Positions 22,454-33,097 of a stretch of 64,000 bases of DNA are shown here, one piece after another. Every line of letters starts with the position of its first letter. Within the stretch, counting starts at the first letter, position 1. The translations under genes and the position numbers were made by a program. The notes under the pieces were generated by a model that saw only the letters and a program-made list of their open reading frames with translations, had not been told where the DNA came from and searched no databases. The DNA lies in assembly GCA_043228905.1 (NCBI GenBank), contig JBHGNT010000014.1, forward strand, positions 9,920,001 through 9,984,000, written 5' to 3'. The stretch comes from Azolla caroliniana (taxonomy: Eukaryota; Polypodiophyta).

Positions 22454-22499
22454 CATTGCACCACACACAAAGATAATGAGTCAAATGCAGAGGTAGAGG

Positions 22500-22625
22500 T
22501 AGAGTACTGCACATTTTGTCTTTTTTAAACCTATAGATATACATATATATGAAGGTTAAAGTGTGCTAAGGGTGCAATCATGCTCGTGCATTAATAAAAG
22601 GCATGATAGCCCTTTATTCCCAACA
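22500..22625 (-). repeat. Start of the Copia-7 3' LTR (other end undefined)
   Basis: Read on the minus strand, the purine-rich GGTGGAGGT is followed by TGTTGGGAATAAAGGGC, a purine tract and LTR start, with the boundary at 22625. The far end of the LTR cannot be placed, so the lower coordinate is approximate. Confidence 0.5.
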
Positions 22626-22639
22626 ACCTCCACCTAAAA

Positions 22640-23940
22640 GTAGTGTACCTAAGGATAAACTATGTCCAAGAATGTACGAAGTTGAAACACATGGACTTGT
22701 CCAAGTCCCATCATTTGTTGGCAATGAGCAAACTGCTCTATTGGAAGATTTTGTGAGAAAATCGACAAGATTATCATTTGTATGCACTTGACAAGATCAA
22801 TGCTCTTACTATCATGCACAACTTTGATGGATTGATACTTCACTTGTATGTGCTTTGTCTTGCATGAAAGACAATATTTCGTCTTAGCATGATAGCACTT
22901 TGATAGTCAGAATGAGGAATATGTAACTTTGAAATGACAAGATCTCCCACCAGACCATGAAATCCATAAATCCTCCTTGCATGCCACAATGGAAACTACG
23001 CACTTTGCCTTTGTAGTAGACTAGGTGAAACACTTTTGTAGTTCAGAGATCCGAGAGATTGATTATCCCGTAAGGTAAACAAACACCTAAAAGTGGACTT
23101 TATACAGTGCACATGACCAACATTATCTGCTTCCATGAAGCAAATGATAAAGCCTAATGCTTTCCAAAGCAAATGCACAGGTTCTTTATGCCTTTTAGAT
23201 ATCTCATAATATTTTTCACAACCTTCCGATGCTTTTTGTTAGAGTTTTGCAAGTAGCTATTAACCACTCCCATTGAGAAAGCAATGTTAGGACGTGAAGT
23301 AACCATAACATACATCAAATTGCCAACAATTGAAGCATATGGAATCTTGGGCATTTTAAATCTTTCATCATCAGATGTAAGGTTGTCTTCTACACTAAGT
23401 TTCAGATATGGAGGTAACAGAATCCTAATTGTTTCCCTTCCTCCATATTGAAATGCTGCAAAACCTTGGCGACATACTCCAATTGAGATAGAAAGAGTAA
23501 TCCGTTCAATTGATTTCTAATCATTCTCATGCTAAGAATGTGATTTGCATCATGACAATCCTTCATATCAAAGCTTCCATGAAGAGTTTGTTTCAATGAA
23601 TCCAAGGAAACAATATCCTTGCCTACAATAAGCATGGCATCAACATGCAAAACCAAAATAACTAGGTTGCCGTCTTGGTTTACAAGCCTCGATCTACTTG
23701 ACTTTTATGAAAAGATTGCATAAATGTTTCAAAATCATGATACCATTCTCTTGGTGCTTGTTCCAACCCATCCAAACTCCTTTTGAGCTTACATACCATC
23801 TTCTCTTTGCCTTTTTCCACAAACCCTTCAATCTATTGTGTGCATATATGTCTTTAACTAGATCATCATGTAAAAGAGTAGATTTTACATCCATTTGTAT
23901 ATGCTCCATATCTTCTCATCATGCAAAAGTAGTTTATTAA
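22640..23940 (-). pseudogene. Copia-7 pol remnant: RT and RNase H
   Basis: Minus-strand reading gives, from high to low coordinate, MDVKSTLLHDDL (RT, near 23890), LHVDAMLIVG near 23650 (the catalytic YVDD is now HVDA), YASIVGNLMYVMVTSRPNIA near 23340, and near 22700-22850 the end of RNase H, SKSIDLVKC and LPIEQFAHCQQMM. Stops and shifts break it into short frames. This is a dead Ty1/copia 3' half. The upstream part is missing or beyond recognition. Confidence 0.85.
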
Positions 23941-24025
23941 ATTTTAATTTTGGATATATTATCCTGATTTTTTTCTCTCTAAAATTATTGCAATATGGGG
24001 GAATATGCACGTAATATGTGCTTTA

Positions 24026-24293
24026 TGTTGAGAATCGTGACCGACCACAACCTATTTCACGTTCTTATGTGGGTGCAAAGAAACAAGCGAAATAGATAGT
24101 ACACAGACAGAAAACTTAAAGGCAAAAATACAAGTTATTTAATGTGGAAAACCCGAACTGGGAAAAACCACGGGAGTCCTCAAACTCCGAACTAGATCAC
24201 TATAATGAGAGGAAGTACAATAAGAAACTTTGAGGTAACGACCTCAAGATCTTCTTCGTTTGACAAACAGACAGTAACAGAGTTACACACACT

Positions 24294-24331
<38 letters not shown>

Positions 24332-24601
24332 GTTACAAAGGCAACTACCTTATCTAACTATACAACAATGATCAACCTCTATCTATAAAGTTTTCCCTTG
24401 TTGCTTATATACTAAAACAACTTTCAGGCTATTTACAAATATAGCCCATATGAGGCACATTCAGACTATTTACAATTATAGCCCCTTGAATCAATTATAA
24501 TCGATTCTCAATTTCAGTTTCGGGAAATCGATTTTCGGCCTTCGCCAAGCTTGCTCATCGATTCGGCTCATCCCATCTGGAGGGACCTGGTTTTCCCAAC
24601 A
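24026..24601 (-). repeat. Solo LTR with perfect target duplication
   Basis: 576 bp starting TGTTGAGAATCG and ending TTTTCCCAACA, flanked by CTTTA at 24021-24025 and 24602-24606. No internal region is present, so it is a solo LTR left by recombination between two LTRs. The minus strand looks like the sense strand, with ATATAAGCAA as a possible TATA box. A (CT)n microsatellite lies at 24296-24330. A relative lies at 46183-46694. Confidence 0.92.
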
Positions 24602-24689
24602 CTTTAATATTATAATCTGTACGTGTTATACACAACCACATATTTTCTAATATCATTCTGTGCAACTCTTCATCTACAATGAATGACCA

Positions 24690-25190
24690 GGGGTAGTCAT
24701 TCTACACTTCGTCCAATCCCCCAAATCTTGCCCATCTTCATCATTGTCCTCAGTTTGACTTTCTCGATGCGAGAAGGATCAATTTCAACTCCTCGTTCGG
24801 TTATGAGATGTCCAAGATAAGTAATTGATTTCTTGAAGAACTCGCATTTTGAGATCTTCGCGTAGAATTGCTTGTCGCGCAATGTTTGTAAAACAATTCT
24901 TGTTGAAATGTGGCCGGAGCAGTGAAAGGTATGACCAAAAACTCATAATGGCCATAACGCGTATGAAATGCTGTTTTAGGAACATCTTCCTCACTTATAC
25001 AAATTTGATGGTAGCCCGTACGGAGATCAAGCTTCGTAAAATATCGAGCTCCCTGGAGATGGTCAATTAGATTGTCAATGTGGGGCAATGGATATGAATT
25101 CTTGGTCGTCACTTTATTCAAGCACCAATAATTAATACACATACGCCATGTGCCTCTTTCTTTTTTACCAAGAGAATAGGTGCACCCCAT
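24690..25190 (-). pseudogene. Gypsy-3 RT remnant lacking the YxDD block
   Basis: Minus strand shows a classical Ty3/gypsy [68 protein letters not shown] and APATFQ. It then jumps to [18 protein letters not shown] and [20 protein letters not shown]. The roughly 110 bp that should encode the YxDD active site are deleted near 24895. It resembles chromovirus-type RT more than Gypsy-1/2 RT. Confidence 0.88.
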
Positions 25191-25535
25191 GGAGATTTAC
25201 TATAATGTATATAACCCATTCGTAAATAGTCATTGAGTTCCTTAGATACCTCATCCTCTTCGGATAGACTTAAACGATACAAAGGTATACTTATTGGTGC
25301 AACACCAGGTATAATTTAAGATTTCATCGAATTGTTGTTCAAAATATAATAAATGACCCGAAACACTATCAATATTATAAACTTTAATGTTCGAATCAAG
25401 TACACAATAGTATAAAGAAGAACAAGACAATTGGATATTGATGGAGAGGAAACAATCGAAAGAGATTGTTTTTTTCCACATTGAATAAAATGAGTACAAT
25501 CGTTTAGTATAAAAGTAATTGAATGGTGAATCCAA

Positions 25536-25860
25536 TCAATAGATAAAAGAAGAGTTTTTATTAAAAAACCAGGGATGACCCAGTATTACATCAGTGATAC
25601 AAAGATTCATTACATGAAAATATTTTTCTTCTACATAAGTATCAATAGAAATTCCTAATGAATGAATTACCCTGTTGATGTATTGTACTCTTCCATCAGC
25701 CAAGTGCACCTTATAGGTGTGATCACTTACGGTGGGTTGGATTCCCCATATTTGAACCAAACAATCATTCACAAAGTTATGTGAGCTTCCCGAATCAAAT
25801 AAGAATTGTATTGGAGATCCATTGATATACCCATTTGCACGTAATAAATCATTGGGTCAC
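25536..25860 (-). pseudogene. Gypsy-3 retropepsin remnant
   Basis: Minus-strand frames include LFDSGSSHNFVND with the protease D-S-G, then VHLADGRVQ and VILGHPWF, the second half of a retropepsin. It lies upstream (minus strand) of the Gypsy-3 RT fragment, as expected for one degraded element. The 25191-25535 gap between them is broken linker sequence. Confidence 0.82.
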
Positions 25861-26599
25861 AATACATAGTGAGGGAAAGAACATTTACAACTACTTAAAT
25901 GATGTGTATAGACCTCAAGGAAATCAAGAATCCGACATTTCTTTTTCCAAAAAAATATTCTTCATTAGTAGAAATTCTACATACATGACGAAATGATTAG
26001 TTTGACAACATTATAAACGCTGCAGCCATGAAGGCCAATAATAGAGCTCAAAGACTCAAAGTGGAAAACTAAAAAGAATGGCTTGATTGGACTTCTATAT
26101 GTAATGACCGTTTGATTCATCCAAACCTTATTCCATTGAATGATGAACACATACTAGTGCCTTCAACTTAGCTGAAAGTTTCCGTGAACTACTTCAACAC
26201 CTGCTTTAGCTGCTGCATTTGTGGACACCAAAATTCCCATGATGCCTAGACAACTATTTTCTTTAAAATGTGTCGACTTAGCCTTATGTAGACAGACCAA
26301 AAGACTTTATATCCTCATTGAGATCTACATCAGAAAAAGTTCCTTCCAAATCTTCAAGGTGTTTCTCTATAGTCTCAGAGGTCACATTTTCCTTGCTCTG
26401 TTTATCATAACTACACCATCATAGACCTACAGAGGATTCATACTTTCATTGATTTCTTCCAGACTGAACCTAGTATCTTGATCTTCATAATCTGCATTCT
26501 CCAATGTGACACTGTCATTGCTATTAAGGAGGCCATTATTTTCAGTTGAAGAGGCTTCAAGAATACAAAATTATCTTCATGTTCCACATGAAACACTCA
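25861..26599. other. Unassigned sequence
   Basis: AT-rich, with no ORF or repeat that I can assign. Confidence 0.4.
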
Positions 26600-27015
26600 C
26601 CAATTGCCACCGAAGACTTGTACATCCAAAAACAGAATGAGTCTACTCTCCTCATCCCCTCATGAAAATATCTTCAACCCCCAACATCATCATCCCTCAT
26701 CCTTATCAAGAAATAGGATATTTGCTTCTTTTGTTTTTTTGTAGGTATAGGCCTTTTGGTGTTAATCCTCTCACCGATTAATAGCAAAGGCATGTACCTA
26801 CAAAAAAACAAAATGAGTATAATGTCCTCATCCCCTCTTGAAAATATGCTTCAGCCCCCGACACCATCTTCACTCAATGTCAAGAAATAGAAAATCTGCT
26901 TCTTTTTCCCCACATCCACCCTCTTGCTGATTAACACTGAATGCCTGTACATACAAAAACAAAATGAGTATACTGTCCTCATCCCCTCTTGAAAATATGC
27001 TTCAGCCCCCGACAC
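26600..27015. repeat. About 150-bp tandem array, left part
   Basis: Three diverged units are marked by AAATGAGT(A/C)TA near 26637, 26810 and 26961, each followed by CCTCATCCCCTC and ATATGCTTCAGCCCCCGACA (first unit diverged). The array is interrupted at 27015 by Copia-3 and continues at 33279. Confidence 0.85.
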
Positions 27016-27325
27016 TGTTGGAGACAAGGCCGTGTCGATGCGGAAGATCTAGAAGCATTCGATTAGGGTTGAGTACCTGCGTATGACAGAATCATAGATC
27101 GTGCACAGAGAGAGAGAGAGAGAGAGAGAGACACACACACACACAAAGACTCTTCTATTCAATAGAAAACAATGATACAACCAACCTTACAAAAAGGTTA
27201 CAAGGTCACTATATATAGTGACCGACTTAGGGCAACTACCATTTATGCTAATTACACAAATGGCCCAAACTTGATCTATACAAAAGGATAGTGTGAATAC
27301 GTCCATTATACACTTGTATTCGACA
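27016..27325 (-). repeat. Copia-3 3' LTR
   Basis: In plus orientation it starts TGTTGGAGACAAGG and ends TATTCGACA. It has a (GA)n plus (CA)n tract near 27111-27145 and the ACTATATATAGTGACC motif shared with the Copia-1 LTR. Confidence 0.95.
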
Positions 27326-27341
27326 CTCCCCCGTAATGGGC
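27326..27341 (-). promoter_or_regulatory. Copia-3 polypurine tract
   Basis: On the minus strand GCCCATTACGGGGGAG abuts the 3' LTR, the same as in Copia-1 and Copia-4. Confidence 0.85.
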
Positions 27342-27523
27342 GTATACATGGGTTATCTAAGATTACAGGTATAAACCTAGGTTCTCGGACATATCAGTTT
27401 TGTTCGAGTCGGCAGGGTCCGAAGGCAGAAGACCGGACTGGTCGGGTCGGAAGAGTTGAAGCCGATCATTAGGGAACTGATGTCGGTTGTCTGAAACCAT
27501 CCTGCGCTGTGTCCGGCTCTAAC

Positions 27524-28255
27524 TTGTGTCGTGCCTTTCGGCTCCGGATCGTTTGCGTGAGTCGGGTGGGAACCACTGGGGTTTTGGACTAGGAAGAAGA
27601 GAGTTTTAAGGCTAATAAGAATATAAATATGTTGTAAGAAAGAGTTATAGCAAACTCGTGAATCCCACGAGTGTATTGTATTAGATTAATCAATATGAAT
27701 ATAAGAATATAAACTTCGGTTGAAAGAGAATGATATAGAATTCTCGTGAATCCCACGAGTATAGTTTATTAATTGGTGTTTTTTAGAAACATATCTAGTT
27801 TCCAAATATTTTTCACACATAATTACATTGTGCTTCCCATCCTTATGTAGTGATGAGGAAGTCTTAGTAATCCATGCTTTTTCTCTAACTATAGACCCCA
27901 TGCTTTTCCTATAGATAGACTATATGCTTTATCTAAAGTGATCATGCTTTTTCTAACTTGTGCGTTTTTTATCATGCACGCTAGATGTGTATGTGTAGCT
28001 TTTTCTTTTGTTATGCGTTTTTCTAATGTTTATCCTAGCGTGAATTTACCTTTCTATGTGGGACATCTATGCTTTAACACTAATGAAATGCTAGTGTAAT
28101 GGTAAGACATTACATTATTAACATGGAGGTGCAAGGTTCGAATCTTGCCCTATGCATGTTCCATTTATTTTGCTATTTTCTTCTATTTCTTCATTTTTTA
28201 TTGAATCTAATACTATATACGTTTTTCATGTAGTGTACAAAATACACTACGACAC
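27524..28255 (-). mobile_element. 732-bp insertion in Copia-3, possible solo LTR
   Basis: Comparison with Copia-1 shows extra DNA exactly at the gag-pol stop codon. On the minus strand it runs TGTCGTAGTG ... GCACGACA, so its ends are short inverted repeats of the TG...CA kind, which suggests a solo LTR. No clear target duplication is seen, so a MITE or other insert remains possible. Two copies of a hairpin ACTCGTG-AATCC-CACGAGT (27654-27672 and near 27742-27760) lie in repeated segments. It also contains a tRNA-like stretch near 28090. Confidence 0.7.
28087..28160 (+). other. tRNA-like segment, possible SINE head
   Basis: TAGTGTAATGGTAAG resembles a Pol III A box and GGTTCGAATCTT a B box, spaced about as in a tRNA. 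The T-arm stem GCAAG/CTTGC pairs, but with a loop of 8. No clean acceptor or anticodon stem is seen, so a working tRNA is unlikely; a tRNA-derived SINE is the better guess. Confidence 0.45.
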
Positions 28256-31200
28256 CGGACTGTTTTGTCGTTACGCCCATCTGATGCCGAAGGGACCGAA
28301 AGCGGTCTGCCGAAAGACACTTGGTCATTCCATCTGCGACATTGTCGGTTGTGGATATTTTCTCTAGACCGATTTTCCCTGAAATGACGCAGTCCCGAAC
28401 GAAGTGATATCGAACGTCGATATGTTTGGAGGCGTTGTGGTGAACCGGATTTCTCGACAAGGCAACAGCACCTTGACTGTCGCTATAGACAACTGGAGCC
28501 GAGTCATGGTCGACTTGCCGAAACGTGTGCGCCAGCCGGCCGAGCCATAAAGCTTCTTTTGCAGCGTCGGACGCAGCTACATATTCTGCTTCGGTCGTTG
28601 AGGTCGCTGTGCACTCTTGAAGTTTCGACTTCCACGAAATTGCTCCATTGCTGAATTTGAAGCAGTATCCAGTTGTTGATTTCCGACTGTCTATACAGCC
28701 GGCGAGGTCCGAGTCGGTGTAACCGACTACGCCTGAGGTTGAGTTCGGACCGAAAAGAATGCCGTGGTCTTTTGTGCCAGCCAGATATTTGAACACATGC
28801 TTGACTGCGTTCCAATGCGATCGGCCAGGATTGTGCATAAATCTGCTAACGACTCCTACGGCATGAGAAATATCAGGCCGTGTCGCGACCATCAGGTACA
28901 TAAGGGAGCCGACTGCCGGGGCATACGGTACCGACTTCATATCTTCCCCCTCCGGACCGGATGTCGGGCAGTCTCGCTGAGAGAGCCGAAGATTCATGGG
29001 GAGCGGGGTTGAAGCAGATTTGGCTGATTGCATGTTGAAGCGTTCCAAGACACGTCCGATATAGTCGGTCTGAGACAAAAAAAGATGTCGTTTGTCGCGA
29101 TGCCGACTAATCTTCATGCCGAGTATGTGTCGTGCCGGACCGAGGTCCTTCATGGCAAACTTCAACCGCAGTTGCCGAATGAGATCGGCAAGTTCGCCCG
29201 CGTGGCGTCCAGAAATTAGCATGTCGTCCACGTAGATGATGAGGAAGATGGGTGATCCATCTTGAGCTGTGTTGGTAAAAAGACAATGGTCCTCATCGCT
29301 TTTTGAGAAGCCGATCGATTGGATGAAGTCGTCGAACTTCTTGTACCATTGTCGCGGTGCCTGTTTGAGGCCGTATAGACTCTTCCTGAGTCGGCAGACT
29401 AGATGTTCTTGGCCAGTTGCCACGAAGCCTTTTGGCTGCTCCATATAAATTTCCTCTTCAAGATCACCATGGAGGAAGGCTGTTTTGACATCTAGCTGAA
29501 TCAGCTCCAAGTTGTCGGCTGCCACTACGCCGAGTAGAAAACGAAGGGTTGTCATTTTCACCACTGGTGAAAAAATCTCATCGAAATCGACGCCATATTC
29601 TTGTCGGAAGCCCTTCGCAACTAATCTGGCCTTGTACTTTGGGGTGGTCGAATCAGATGTCTCTTTTAGTCGATAAACCCACTTGCAAGGAAGAGCACGT
29701 CGATTCTTAGGTAGTTCGACCAGATCCCAAGTCTTGTTTGCCCGAATGGAGTGCATTTCCGACTCCATCGCCAGATGCCAGGTGGCTGAATCGACAGATG
29801 TCGATGCTTCTTCGTAAGACGTCGGTTCGCCGGCGTCGGTGAAGAAAATTCCAGGAGAATACCTCTCCGGAGGTTGCGACAGTCTCTCGGATCGTCGAGG
29901 TATGATTGCTGGTCGCATCGGGTATCGAGGTCGGATGGTCCGAAAGCGAATTATTCTGCTGTGCCGAGTCAGAGTTATTCTGGTGTAAGGTTCAGCTACC
30001 CGTGAAGCTGACCGTGTGTTAAGAGCGGGGCCTTCTTGAAGGGTAGGCACATCGGAAAATGTTACCCTTCGGACTTCGATCGGTTTTTCGACTGATGGAT
30101 TCATAGCCGACTCGTTGAACACAACGTCCGAACTTCGAACGATTTGTCTGCGTTCGGGGTCCCAGAGTCGGTATCCCATTTCGCCGTCTGATCCATATCC
30201 AAGGAAAATGCATTTCCTGGACCGAGGTGCAAGTTTTCGGCGATCATCTTTCGGAATAAGGGCGTACGCCTCGCATCCGAAGATCCTCAGCTTGTCGTAA
30301 TTCGGCTTACTGCTGATCCATAGTTCCTGAGGAATTTGAAGTCCTAGAGGTCTACTTGGCGACATATTGATTATGTGTACTGCCGTGAGTAGAGCCTCTG
30401 CCCAGAAGCCATCCGACAGTCTGGAGTGTTGGAGCATGGAAACTATCCGTTCTTGGATTGTCCGATTCATGCGTTCTGCAATCCCGTTTTGCTCCGGACT
30501 GTGTGGTGCCGTAAATTCACGTCGGATGCCGCGTTGTCGGCAGAATTTGACGAATTCTTCTGATTTGAACTCTCCCCCATTGTCGGTCCGAAAGCATTTC
30601 AGTTTTCGGTCAGTTTGATTTTCTACCATAGCGAGCCAATCGGAGAAGATCGAGAAGACACGATCTTTGGTGCGAATTGGATAAGCCCACACCTTTCGAG
30701 TCGAATCGTCAATAAAACTGACGAAGTAAGAGGCACCGCCAAGAGACTGATGCGGCATTGGGCCACAGACGTCCGAGTGGACTAAATCGAGAGGTCTCGT
30801 TTCTCTTGGTGCTGATGTCGGGTGTGATGCGGCTGCTTGTTTGCCATACTGGCAATGTTCGCAGAATTGATGGTCGGAGAAGGAGAGTTTAGGGATGTAT
30901 CCGGCACTAGATAGGTGCGTAATGCCGGCCTTGCTGAGGTGTCCTAATCTTCTGTGCCATAGTGATGACACAGGAATATCCACCAAAAACAGGTTACCCT
31001 CTCTGAGCGTAACATGTAACGGATACAGTGAGTGTATCTTGGGTCCTCTAGCAAGCAGGAGGTTCCCCCTGTGGAGTGTCCACCCTCCCGAAGAAAAACC
31101 GGCACGAATGCCGTCTTCATCTAGTTGTCCGACTGAGATCAATGGCCTTGAGAGCTCGGGTACATGTCGGACATTGTGAAGTACAAGTGTAGAGCCACCT

Positions 31201-32273
31201 GCAAGGTTGAGCTCTACTGTGCCGATTCCAATGATGTCACAGTGTTGCGAGTTGCCGACTCGAACTGAGTCGGAGTGACGGATCGTATATTGCCGAAATT
31301 GGGATCGATGAGGAGTCACGTGAAATGACGCGCCCGAATCTAAGAGCCATGTGCTCGATTCTTCAGTCGTGAGCAGAACTTCTGATCCGACTGGATTTTC
31401 GATTGATAGTATATTCGGGTCGTTTGGTAGCACATCAGCTGAGAAGCTGACGTAATTGATCTCCTCATGCCGGCCACTCTTCTTGTCTGATTTCTGAGAC
31501 TTGTCGTTCTTGTTCTTGAGTGCGCGGCAGTCGGCTTTGATGTGTCCGGGTTTCTTGCAATAGTTGCAGATTCGATTATCCCGTGACTGGCTCCGTCTTC
31601 GCTGATTGTTCGGCTGCCGTGAGGAATCTCTTCCTCGTATGTTCGATCGGTCTGTCGAACCTTGTACTACATAAGCGTCGTCTGTTGAGTCTTTGGCGAA
31701 AGACTTTCTCCGAGCTGCTTCGGTCAGGATTGCGCTCGTGACTTCGGAGTATTTAACAGCCGTGGTTGACGCGTTGCACACAGTTGTGACGAAAGTTTCC
31801 CATGATGAGGGAAGGCTGCTCATGAGTATCATTGCTCTGAGTTCATCCTCGATTGCCGTCCCCTGAGATGAGATTTGGGAGCTTATGCTTTCGTACTCAT
31901 TGAGATGTGCTTGAACCGAATCTGATTCTTTCATTCGCAAGTTGTAGAGGCGCCGAATCAGAAACATCTTCGTTGCAGCGACCTTCTTTTCGTAGGTGTC
32001 CGACAGTGTTTTCCACAGTTCGAATGCTGTCGTACACGATTGCACCGTAAAGTATACCGATTCCGATAGGTGCATCCGAATCGTGGCGCGGACGATTCTG
32101 TCCAGCTTCTGCCACTCAATTGGTTTGTATCCTTCTGGAGGTTCTTCATTTTCGATGGGATCGATTTGCCCCTTGACTATGAGATAGTCCTGCATTTGCT
32201 CCTTCCAGAAGTTGAAGTTCGATCCATCGAACTTGCGTAGACTCATTTCTGACGAGCCGGATGTTGATGCCAT
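28191..32273 (-). CDS. Copia-3 gag-pol polyprotein (open, altered C-terminus)
   Basis: One frame of about 1,360 residues starts MASTSGSSEM at 32273. All domains match Copia-1: zinc knuckle CNYCKKPGHIKADC, protease LLDSGASFHV, integrase VHSDVCGP / RTDNGGEF / PEQNGIAERM, RT YVDDMLISG, and RNase H TDSDLAG and TEAEYVAAS. Two differences stand out. Between integrase and RT, a 7-nt and a 2-nt deletion compensate each other, so about 26 residues are read in another frame (YTRITLTRHSRIIRF). At the end the 732-bp insertion removes the old stop and adds about 20 residues ending SIRFNKK. It may still be functional. Confidence 0.94.
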   Translation of the reverse strand: MASTSGSSEMSLRKFDGSNFNFWKEQMQDYLIVKGQIDPIENEEPPEGYKPIEWQKLDRIVRATIRMHLSESVYFTVQSCTTAFELWKTLSDTYEKKVAATKMFLIRRLYNLRMKESDSVQAHLNEYESISSQISSQGTAIEDELRAMILMSSLPSSWETFVTTVCNASTTAVKYSEVTSAILTEAARRKSFAKDSTDDAYVVQGSTDRSNIRGRDSSRQPNNQRRRSQSRDNRICNYCKKPGHIKADCRALKNKNDKSQKSDKKSGRHEEINYVSFSADVLPNDPNILSIENPVGSEVLLTTEESSTWLLDSGASFHVTPHRSQFRQYTIRHSDSVRVGNSQHCDIIGIGTVELNLAGGSTLVLHNVRHVPELSRPLISVGQLDEDGIRAGFSSGGWTLHRGNLLLARGPKIHSLYPLHVTLREGNLFLVDIPVSSLWHRRLGHLSKAGITHLSSAGYIPKLSFSDHQFCEHCQYGKQAAASHPTSAPRETRPLDLVHSDVCGPMPHQSLGGASYFVSFIDDSTRKVWAYPIRTKDRVFSIFSDWLAMVENQTDRKLKCFRTDNGGEFKSEEFVKFCRQRGIRREFTAPHSPEQNGIAERMNRTIQERIVSMLQHSRLSDGFWAEALLTAVHIINMSPSRPLGLQIPQELWISSKPNYDKLRIFGCEAYALIPKDDRRKLAPRSRKCIFLGYGSDGEMGYRLWDPERRQIVRSSDVVFNESAMNPSVEKPIEVRRVTFSDVPTLQEGPALNTRSASRVAEPYTRITLTRHSRIIRFRTIRPRYPMRPAIIPRRSERLSQPPERYSPGIFFTDAGEPTSYEEASTSVDSATWHLAMESEMHSIRANKTWDLVELPKNRRALPCKWVYRLKETSDSTTPKYKARLVAKGFRQEYGVDFDEIFSPVVKMTTLRFLLGVVAADNLELIQLDVKTAFLHGDLEEEIYMEQPKGFVATGQEHLVCRLRKSLYGLKQAPRQWYKKFDDFIQSIGFSKSDEDHCLFTNTAQDGSPIFLIIYVDDMLISGRHAGELADLIRQLRLKFAMKDLGPARHILGMKISRHRDKRHLFLSQTDYIGRVLERFNMQSAKSASTPLPMNLRLSQRDCPTSGPEGEDMKSVPYAPAVGSLMYLMVATRPDISHAVGVVSRFMHNPGRSHWNAVKHVFKYLAGTKDHGILFGPNSTSGVVGYTDSDLAGCIDSRKSTTGYCFKFSNGAISWKSKLQECTATSTTEAEYVAASDAAKEALWLGRLAHTFRQVDHDSAPVVYSDSQGAVALSRNPVHHNASKHIDVRYHFVRDCVISGKIGLEKISTTDNVADGMTKCLSADRFRSLRHQMGVTTKQSGVVVYFVHYMKNVYSIRFNKK

Positions 32274-32956
32274 CAAATTTGGTTTCGGTTGACGAAGCTC
32301 GGTTCGGAGTTGACTACGGACCTTGTTGGAGTGCAGCCGGTTGGCTCACCCGATATCGTTCTAGTCGGATTTGAACCCGAGTCGGTTCGGCTTCGGATAT
32401 ATGTATTGTTGAACTTGCTCGAATTGACTCCGGTAACTTGAGGGACAGAACTGACTGGTCTTCCCGAATGTTGCCGAGTCGGAGTGAGCCCGGTTCGCTT
32501 CCGAATATATATGCCAAATACCGATTATTGAAACCGATTGTCTGGACCGATTCTGCTTCGGGTGACTGCAGCGATGAGAGAGACGGATCCAACTGATCCT
32601 CCCGAATGTCGATCAGCCGGATGAAGCACGAATTGGGGTTGTTGTCTTGAGACCGATCTGCACCGAGTGGTTACAATGAGCGGCGAGCAGCGTTTGATGA
32701 CCTCTTCGGATGCCGTTTAACCGAGTGGAGCACGATCGTGTCAATGTTGCACAAGGGGATTTCACCTCGAGCGGTTACGATCACAAGGAACAGAGTACAA
32801 CCTGCTGGCTTACTCCAAGCGAAGATGATCTAACGCGATGAGATGCAAGCCTCGTTTTTCTTCTTCTTCTCTCTTCTTCGAATGACGCAGGAAACCGAAT
32901 GCTGTGCAGGCTGAGACGACGGCCGACAGCGGGATGAAGGACCGAATACTGTGCAG

Positions 32957-32968
32957 GCTCTGATACCA
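32957..32968 (-). promoter_or_regulatory. Copia-3 primer binding site
   Basis: The plus strand reads GCTCTGATACCA, the complement of TGGTATCAGAGC, two bases from the 5' LTR. Confidence 0.92.
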
Positions 32969-32970
32969 GA

Positions 32971-33057
32971 TGTTGGAGACAAGGCCGTGTCGATGCGGAA
33001 GATCTAGAAGCATTCGATTAGGGTTGAGTACCTGCGTATGACAGAATCATAGATCGT

Positions 33058-33097
<40 letters not shown>

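Noticed and set aside
28087-28160. Functional tRNA gene
   Set aside because: A and B boxes are recognisable, but the acceptor and anticodon stems do not form and the T-loop is one base too long.
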